From the NCBI GenBank assembly GCA_017553065.1, contig JAFZND010000146.1:1-8919 (forward strand): a DNA stretch of 8,919 bases, given 5' to 3'. The stretch comes from Clostridia bacterium. GTDB lineage: Bacteria; Bacillota; Clostridia; Christensenellales; UBA1242. The notes beneath the pieces are model-generated. The model saw only the letters and a program-made list of their open reading frames with translations, had not been told where the DNA came from and ran no database searches. Position 1 is the first letter of the stretch. The number at the start of each line of letters is the position of its first letter. Of the stretch, positions 5,659 through 8,919 are shown piece after piece. Position numbers and translations under genes: made by a program.

Positions 5659-5686
5659 ATTATACCATAAACAATTTGTATGTATA
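5659..5686 (-). promoter_or_regulatory. radC promoter implying a leaderless transcript
   Basis: Read on the reverse strand: TATACA (5686-5681), a 16-base spacer ending in TGg, then a perfect TATAAT (5664-5659). Only AAAAAT separates it from the ATG at 5652-5650. Usual spacing puts the transcription start at about 5652, the A of the start codon. No AGGAGG-like site exists in these bases. Confidence 0.65.
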
Positions 5687-5709
5687 AAATATTTTTGCGA
5701 TATGCAACA

Positions 5710-5740
5710 AAAAAGACATCTTTTCTCAAGATGTCTTTTT
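5710..5740 (-). terminator. Intrinsic terminator of the large surface-protein gene
   Basis: AAAAAGACATCTT (5710-5722) and AAGATGTCTTTTT (5728-5740) form a 13-bp stem with a 5-base loop. On the reverse strand it begins 5 bases after the stop codon and ends in a T run. It also insulates the radC promoter that lies just downstream. Confidence 0.9.
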
Positions 5741-5742
5741 AT

Positions 5743-8700
5743 TTAGCACCACTCACAACTATCATCGCATTTTTGTGATGCAGATGGAATAAGAGCTGTA
5801 CTTAAGTGATTTGTTACACTTGTGGTATATTTACCATAAAGTGTTAAGTTGCTATTCACAACCCCATTAAATCTGTTAGTTAGTCCACTATTTGTGTACC
5901 AGCCGGCAAATGTGTAGTGAGTATGGTAATGATAATATTTCTTTATCAAATCACCACTATGTTTTTCTTTCTTCCATTCAGTTGTATCGTGTTTGTGTGG
6001 TGTGTAACTTGACACATCAAGTGTTGTACCTGCTTCCACTTTTGTAGAATTATATGTGGTTGCACCATTTGATACAAATGTTACAGTGTAAATACTTACT
6101 GTTCTAGATAACACCCATTTTGCATAAAGTGTTACATTTTCGCTTGGCATTATAGATATGTTTGCAGCATTTGTGCAAGCACTATCATAATACCAGCCAG
6201 CAAATGTATATTCTTTGCGTTCACTTGTGCCATCTACATTTTTTACACCACTAATTGTTGGAAGTGTAATACTTGAACCCACACTCTTTCTAATGCTACT
6301 TACAGAATAATCGCTGTTAGTTACAAATGTGATGAGTGTTTTGGTATCAATTATGTTCCACACTGCGTACAATGTTTTGTTTCCGCGTGGTTGTGTGGAC
6401 CATGTTACAATTTCACCTGCGCCCATACTATCCAAAGTCCAACCAGCAAAACTATAAATATATTGAATATTATCTACTGTGTTGGTTTTGTTTGAACTAA
6501 TGTGTGGCAATGTAATTGGTGTACCAGCTTTATTTGTGATATCTGCTACACTTGCACCTCCAAGTGAATCAAATGTGATTGTGTATTCTTGGTCAGATTC
6601 TTTCTTCCAAGAGCCACCATTGTTCTTTACCCAGAACTCGTCTACACCATAGGTGTAACTACTAATATAACTAGTCAATTCACTTATATTTACTGTGCTA
6701 CCAATATCAACAAGTTTTAGTGGGTCTTTTGAACCAGAACTTGACAATGATTTGATTGCAATATCCACACCTGTTGCAACAGGCATCTCTACATCCAACT
6801 CTGCTTTTTGAATATATTTTGCACTATTTAAGTAAGATGTGTACAATTTCAATGCTGCAGTATCTAATTGATCATTGTTCGCAAGTTCTTTTAAGTTAAT
6901 TGTGATATTATGTGCACTACTACTTGATGTGTAACTATAGTTAGAAATTACATCTGTAAAGTCAATTGGAGTAGTTCTATTAATTGTTTTATCCATTGCT
7001 TCACTAATCTTAGACATAATATCATCATTAAGGCCTGTGATATATTGCACATATTCCATAATACTATCGCCAAGTGTTGCAAGTTCTTGTTTTACTTTCT
7101 TTTCATACTTGCCACTCTTTTCTGTGCGATATGTATATAGATATCCATCAGCATAGTAAATCTTTACAGTTCTCTCGCTTGCCCAACTGCTCATGTCATC
7201 GTTCACATTGTATAGTGGGTGAAGCACAGGAATTGTAAGAGTAATCATTACTTGTGGCTTTTTGTCTACCAACTTAATTTTTGCATCTAGTGGCACATTA
7301 AGTGTAATAGGAATAATGCCAGCAAGCGTTATGGAAATATCAAGTGTTCCGGTGATATGGAAATCATTATACTTAGAATTATTTACAAAACTTGTTACTA
7401 AATCTTTTAAGTTAGTTAGGTCAAAGTGATTTGCACTCTTGTTGTAATTGTTTGTACCCCTAAACTCGGTTACATCCAATGTGAGATTCATATTGCGTGC
7501 GCGTGTTACTTGAACATTCTCGGCACCAATATATTTTAGCATACCATCAAGAGTATTTATTCTAAATTCCATTACCTCGTCATTAATTTCAACATTTAAC
7601 ACAAGATAATTTTCTTCTTTGCCATTGACAATTCTGTTTACAAATTCAATACTCTTTACTTTGTCAATGTAATCTTTTGCCTTTGATAACAAGTTATCAA
7701 TTTGCTCAAAATCAGATACATCAACTGGCTCTACGCCAACTAAATATCTTAAATTTGATACATCTAAGTCGTCTACATTTGGCAAGTTTGCAAATTTTGA
7801 AACTATGCCACTTTGTGTTTCTACATCAAATAGTTTTAATGCAATTGATGCAAAATACAATAATGTATTTGTGTCAATCTTTAATTTTAATGAATTACTA
7901 AAGTTGGATACTGCATTGGAATAAGTTGCATAGAGCTTGTTATCCCCATTTCTGCTATCCAATACACCACTGAACTTATGGTCAAGATATTCACTTGTTC
8001 TATTCTTTGCATTATTTGGTAGTGTTACCATTCCAGATGCATACAAATAGTCAATATTTATCTTACTATCAGTTGTGCCATTTTTTGCATTGTGTATTTC
8101 AAAGAATGCATTTTCTGCTTTTGCATATAGTTTTGTTTGATTTGTTGCAGGATTGTATTCATTTACTGTTGCATTAAGTGTAAATGCATATTCTCCACTG
8201 TTTGCATAATCAATAAGCGCATCCACAAAGTCTAACACTTTAGAATAATCCACAAATTCACTTTGTGCCACACCACCAAGCAACATATTGTTGCCAAGAG
8301 TAATTGTGCTTACAAAGTTACCGTATGTGAAGTTGTTTAAATGGAATACTAAGTTTTTGTGAATTGTGTCAGCTGTTTCCCAATCTGCATTTTCAAAATC
8401 AGTTGAACCAATCTCTGTAATATTATTGTCATATACATTAGTTGCGATAATAATATCATCTAATAATTCACTTGAATTTAGTTTTACTACAATGTCTTCA
8501 AATTTGGTTGTGTTTACTTTAAACTTGCCAAGGCCAACAAACAATTGGTCTGCGTCACCTGTGATTTGCAATGTGGATAGGTCTGGAATTTCAAATGTGA
8601 CACCATCTGACAATGAATCAAATGCAAATTCTTTGTCAAATTTATCATTTACCCATGCCAAAATGTTGTTAATTTCATCTTTAGATAATTCAACCTTAAT

Positions 8701-8919
8701 TTTCAATCCTTGAATATTTACATAAGCCACATTGTCTGCAAGGTAAATCTTGGCATCCAAAGTACCAAACGAGCCATACACTGACGCATACAACTTATTC
8801 TCTACTTTGTCTTCTACTTTTGTAGGAACAAGTGACACTTGAATGTTTCCTTCAAGGTTAGTGTTACCAAAGCGAACAGATGCATCAAAGCTTGCATTGT
8901 AACCAATGTATGTTTGACC
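5743..8919 (-). CDS. Large secreted/surface protein with InlB-type B repeats (5' partial)
   Basis: The frame is open from the right edge to TAA at 5745-5743, giving 1,058 visible residues; the start and any signal peptide are outside. GTG at 8838-8836 is internal: the 27 codons before it (GQTYIGYNASFDASVRFGNT...) are in frame and similar in composition. The first 770 or so residues are beta-rich, with alternating hydrophobic/polar stretches, many Asn/Thr/Ser, no Cys visible and recurring segments such as KLYAS, KLYAK and KLYAT (near 8790, 8128 and 7934). I do not recognise this region. Three InlB B-repeat (Listeria-Bacteroides repeat) modules follow at about 778-856, 859-935 and 942-1032, with the typical ITF...GG, YTFAGWY and LYAKW marks. 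The end is CDDSCEWC with no LPXTG, membrane anchor or charged tail. It is inferred to be extracellular, perhaps an adhesin; anchoring is unclear. Confidence 0.88.
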   Translation of the reverse strand, partial: GQTYIGYNASFDASVRFGNTNLEGNIQVSLVPTKVEDKVENKLYASVYGSFGTLDAKIYLADNVAYVNIQGLKIKVELSKDEINNILAWVNDKFDKEFAFDSLSDGVTFEIPDLSTLQITGDADQLFVGLGKFKVNTTKFEDIVVKLNSSELLDDIIIATNVYDNNITEIGSTDFENADWETADTIHKNLVFHLNNFTYGNFVSTITLGNNMLLGGVAQSEFVDYSKVLDFVDALIDYANSGEYAFTLNATVNEYNPATNQTKLYAKAENAFFEIHNAKNGTTDSKINIDYLYASGMVTLPNNAKNRTSEYLDHKFSGVLDSRNGDNKLYATYSNAVSNFSNSLKLKIDTNTLLYFASIALKLFDVETQSGIVSKFANLPNVDDLDVSNLRYLVGVEPVDVSDFEQIDNLLSKAKDYIDKVKSIEFVNRIVNGKEENYLVLNVEINDEVMEFRINTLDGMLKYIGAENVQVTRARNMNLTLDVTEFRGTNNYNKSANHFDLTNLKDLVTSFVNNSKYNDFHITGTLDISITLAGIIPITLNVPLDAKIKLVDKKPQVMITLTIPVLHPLYNVNDDMSSWASERTVKIYYADGYLYTYRTEKSGKYEKKVKQELATLGDSIMEYVQYITGLNDDIMSKISEAMDKTINRTTPIDFTDVISNYSYTSSSSAHNITINLKELANNDQLDTAALKLYTSYLNSAKYIQKAELDVEMPVATGVDIAIKSLSSSGSKDPLKLVDIGSTVNISELTSYISSYTYGVDEFWVKNNGGSWKKESDQEYTITFDSLGGASVADITNKAGTPITLPHISSNKTNTVDNIQYIYSFAGWTLDSMGAGEIVTWSTQPRGNKTLYAVWNIIDTKTLITFVTNSDYSVSSIRKSVGSSITLPTISGVKNVDGTSERKEYTFAGWYYDSACTNAANISIMPSENVTLYAKWVLSRTVSIYTVTFVSNGATTYNSTKVEAGTTLDVSSYTPHKHDTTEWKKEKHSGDLIKKYYHYHTHYTFAGWYTNSGLTNRFNGVVNSNLTLYGKYTTSVTNHLSTALIPSASQKCDDSCEWC
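5823..6588 (-). repeat. Three tandem InlB B-repeat (Flg_new-type) modules in the surface protein
   Basis: Module 1 (6588-6353) runs from YTITFDSLGG through SFAGWTLD to LYAVWN. Module 2 (6343-6113) runs from ITFVTNS through YTFAGWYYDS to LYAKWV. Module 3 (6096-5823) runs from YTVTFVSNG through YTFAGWYTNS to LYGKYT. Each is roughly 75-90 residues. The copies are diverged in DNA, so they are old duplications. Module 3 carries a longer His-rich insert between its first strands and FAGWY. B repeats are common in surface proteins of low-GC Gram-positives, where they form small ubiquitin-like beta folds. Confidence 0.88.

Noticed and set aside
5743..5842. LPXTG sorting signal or C-terminal membrane anchor in the surface protein
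   Set aside because: The last 30 residues contain neither the motif nor a hydrophobic helix.
7677..8713. Forward ORFs opposite the large surface gene
   Set aside because: They have no ribosome sites, are Leu/Ser-rich in the way expected of antisense frames, and oppose a continuous 1,058-codon frame.

Overview
The window looks like chromosomal DNA from an uncultured, anaerobic, low-GC Gram-positive-type bacterium, such as a gut Clostridia- or Bacilli-related lineage. The evidence is A+T-rich sequence, AGGAGG-type ribosome sites, many intrinsic terminators, a YitT-family membrane protein, a rubrerythrin and a surface protein with InlB-type B repeats. Stops are TAA or TGA and Trp is TGG, so the standard bacterial code applies. 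Exact taxonomy cannot be read from this sequence alone.

Layout, left to right. (a) 3-104 is the last 33 codons of a forward gene with a SHOCT-like tail, ending inside a terminator hairpin. (b) 105-313 is the longest gene-free stretch (209 bp). It holds a possible promoter and a foldable leader before a stand-alone E2-type acyltransferase-like gene (314-1261, forward). (c) That gene converges on a hypothetical, possibly GNAT-like gene (1277-2254, reverse) across one shared bidirectional terminator. (d) A divergent intergenic region (2255-2399) carries a good promoter on each strand and a perfect palindrome at the forward start. Three forward genes follow: YitT-type membrane protein, rubrerythrin, and an unrecognised 174-residue protein; the last two each have their own promoter and terminator. 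(e) A reverse-strand pair, radC then an RNHCP zinc-ribbon gene, overlaps by 4 bases; the radC promoter implies a leaderless mRNA. (f) From 5743 to the right edge runs a very large reverse-strand extracellular-type protein, with a long beta-rich region and three B repeats. Its 5' end is outside the window: the frame is open to base 8919, and the GTG at 8838 is almost certainly an internal valine codon.

The genes look like unrelated housekeeping, stress and surface functions in short transcription units, not one pathway. Only rubrerythrin (peroxide defence) and the radC-RNHCP pair give clear local hints. I did not find a convincing new multi-gene system. The most notable signals are the leaderless radC promoter, the palindrome at the YitT start, two identical 33-bp terminators bracketing the 174-residue gene, the Glu-for-His change in the E2-like active-site motif, and the unusual Cys-rich and His-rich C-terminal part of the surface protein.
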